From: Catonia carolina
Taxonomy: Eukaryota > Arthropoda > Insecta > Hemiptera > Achilidae
Length of the DNA stretch: 64,000 nucleotides
Direction: 5' to 3'
Assembly (NCBI GenBank): GCA_035578175.1
Contig: JAQMRL010000003.1
Location: 104,582,969 to 104,646,968, forward strand
The translations under genes and the position numbers were made by a program. The notes beneath the pieces are model-generated. The model saw nothing but the letters and a program-made list of their open reading frames with translations, had not been told where the DNA came from and ran no database searches. Shown here piece after piece: positions 63,954 to 64,000 of this stretch. The number at the start of each line of letters is the position of its first letter. Positions within the stretch are counted from its first letter, which is position 1.

Positions 63954-64000
63954 TGCTACAGCGTGTTTTTCGTCGTATATGAACGTTCAAATGTCAAAAC

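Noticed and set aside
1..64000. CRISPR array or prokaryotic operon
   Set aside because: No regularly spaced direct repeats with unique spacers, and all genes have spliceosomal introns; the window is eukaryotic.
56782..64000. Upstream exons of the receptor
   Set aside because: I scanned the minus strand for the expected tryptophan-rich ligand-binding motifs and a signal peptide but found nothing convincing, so none is annotated.

Overview
The window is AT-rich, intron-rich animal DNA, most likely from an insect. I base this on the host genes (a calmodulin-like protein 4, a MOZART-type small protein and a nicotinic acetylcholine receptor alpha subunit, all split by short-consensus GT-AG introns) and on the mobile-element mixture (Penelope-like, RTE-like, jockey and R1 retroelements; mariner, Tc1-like, piggyBac, PIF/Harbinger and pogo DNA elements; tRNA-derived SINEs). 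I cannot name the species. None of the long open reading frames apart from one LINE protein is a host gene: the real genes are in short exons that had to be read through splice sites.

Host genes. (1) 15729-19215, minus strand: a two-exon, 74-residue protein resembling the MOZART (mitotic-spindle organizing protein) family, with a polyadenylation hexamer directly after the stop. (2) 19855-28641, plus strand: a five-exon, 149-residue calmodulin-like protein 4 homologue whose start codon sits alone at the end of exon 1. The two genes are head to head, with about 640 bp between their start codons, a probable shared promoter. One exon of the second gene is partly duplicated. (3) 43035-56781 and beyond, minus strand: the last six coding exons of a nicotinic acetylcholine receptor alpha subunit, from the Cys-loop through TM4 to the stop. 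Its 5' exons were not found and may lie to the right of the window.

Mobile DNA fills most of the rest and is heavily nested. The best structure is at 5048-11535: a Penelope-like retroelement with a GIY-YIG endonuclease carries an inverted copy of its own 3' tail at its left end, is split by a full RTE-like LINE (987-residue ORF, 9-bp target duplication, but a lysine in place of the endonuclease catalytic glutamate), and is split again by a short repeat inserted in a T tract. The Penelope tails carry hammerhead-ribozyme-like motifs on the sense strand (three copies of one family at 5129, 11414 and 49228; a divergent fourth at 26107). The short repeat that splits the element recurs seven times in the window (1056, 10171, 24290, 38723, 53571, 59749, 60991). 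It has subterminal inverted repeats, a 3' hairpin maintained by changes in several copies, T-rich termini and an internal CA-repeat seed, which is the architecture of Helentron-associated (HINE/DINE-like) elements.

Layout: 1-5047 LINE, HINE-like, SINE and piggyBac-like repeats; 5048-11535 nested Penelope element; 11536-15700 LINE, Penelope and Harbinger remnants; 15729-28641 the two head-to-head genes, with a mariner, a MADF-encoding Harbinger-like element and other elements in introns; 28642-43034 intergenic repeats (two mariners, several MITEs, LINE tails, a pogo MITE); 43035-56781 receptor gene with introns holding a mariner, an internally deleted piggyBac with TTAA ends, a terminal-inverted-repeat element with repeated subterminal motifs, a Tc1-like element with a nested SINE, and a HINE-like copy ending about 35 bp before a splice acceptor; 56782-64000 R1 LINE tail, two opposed HINE-like copies, a pogo transposase tail and simple repeats.
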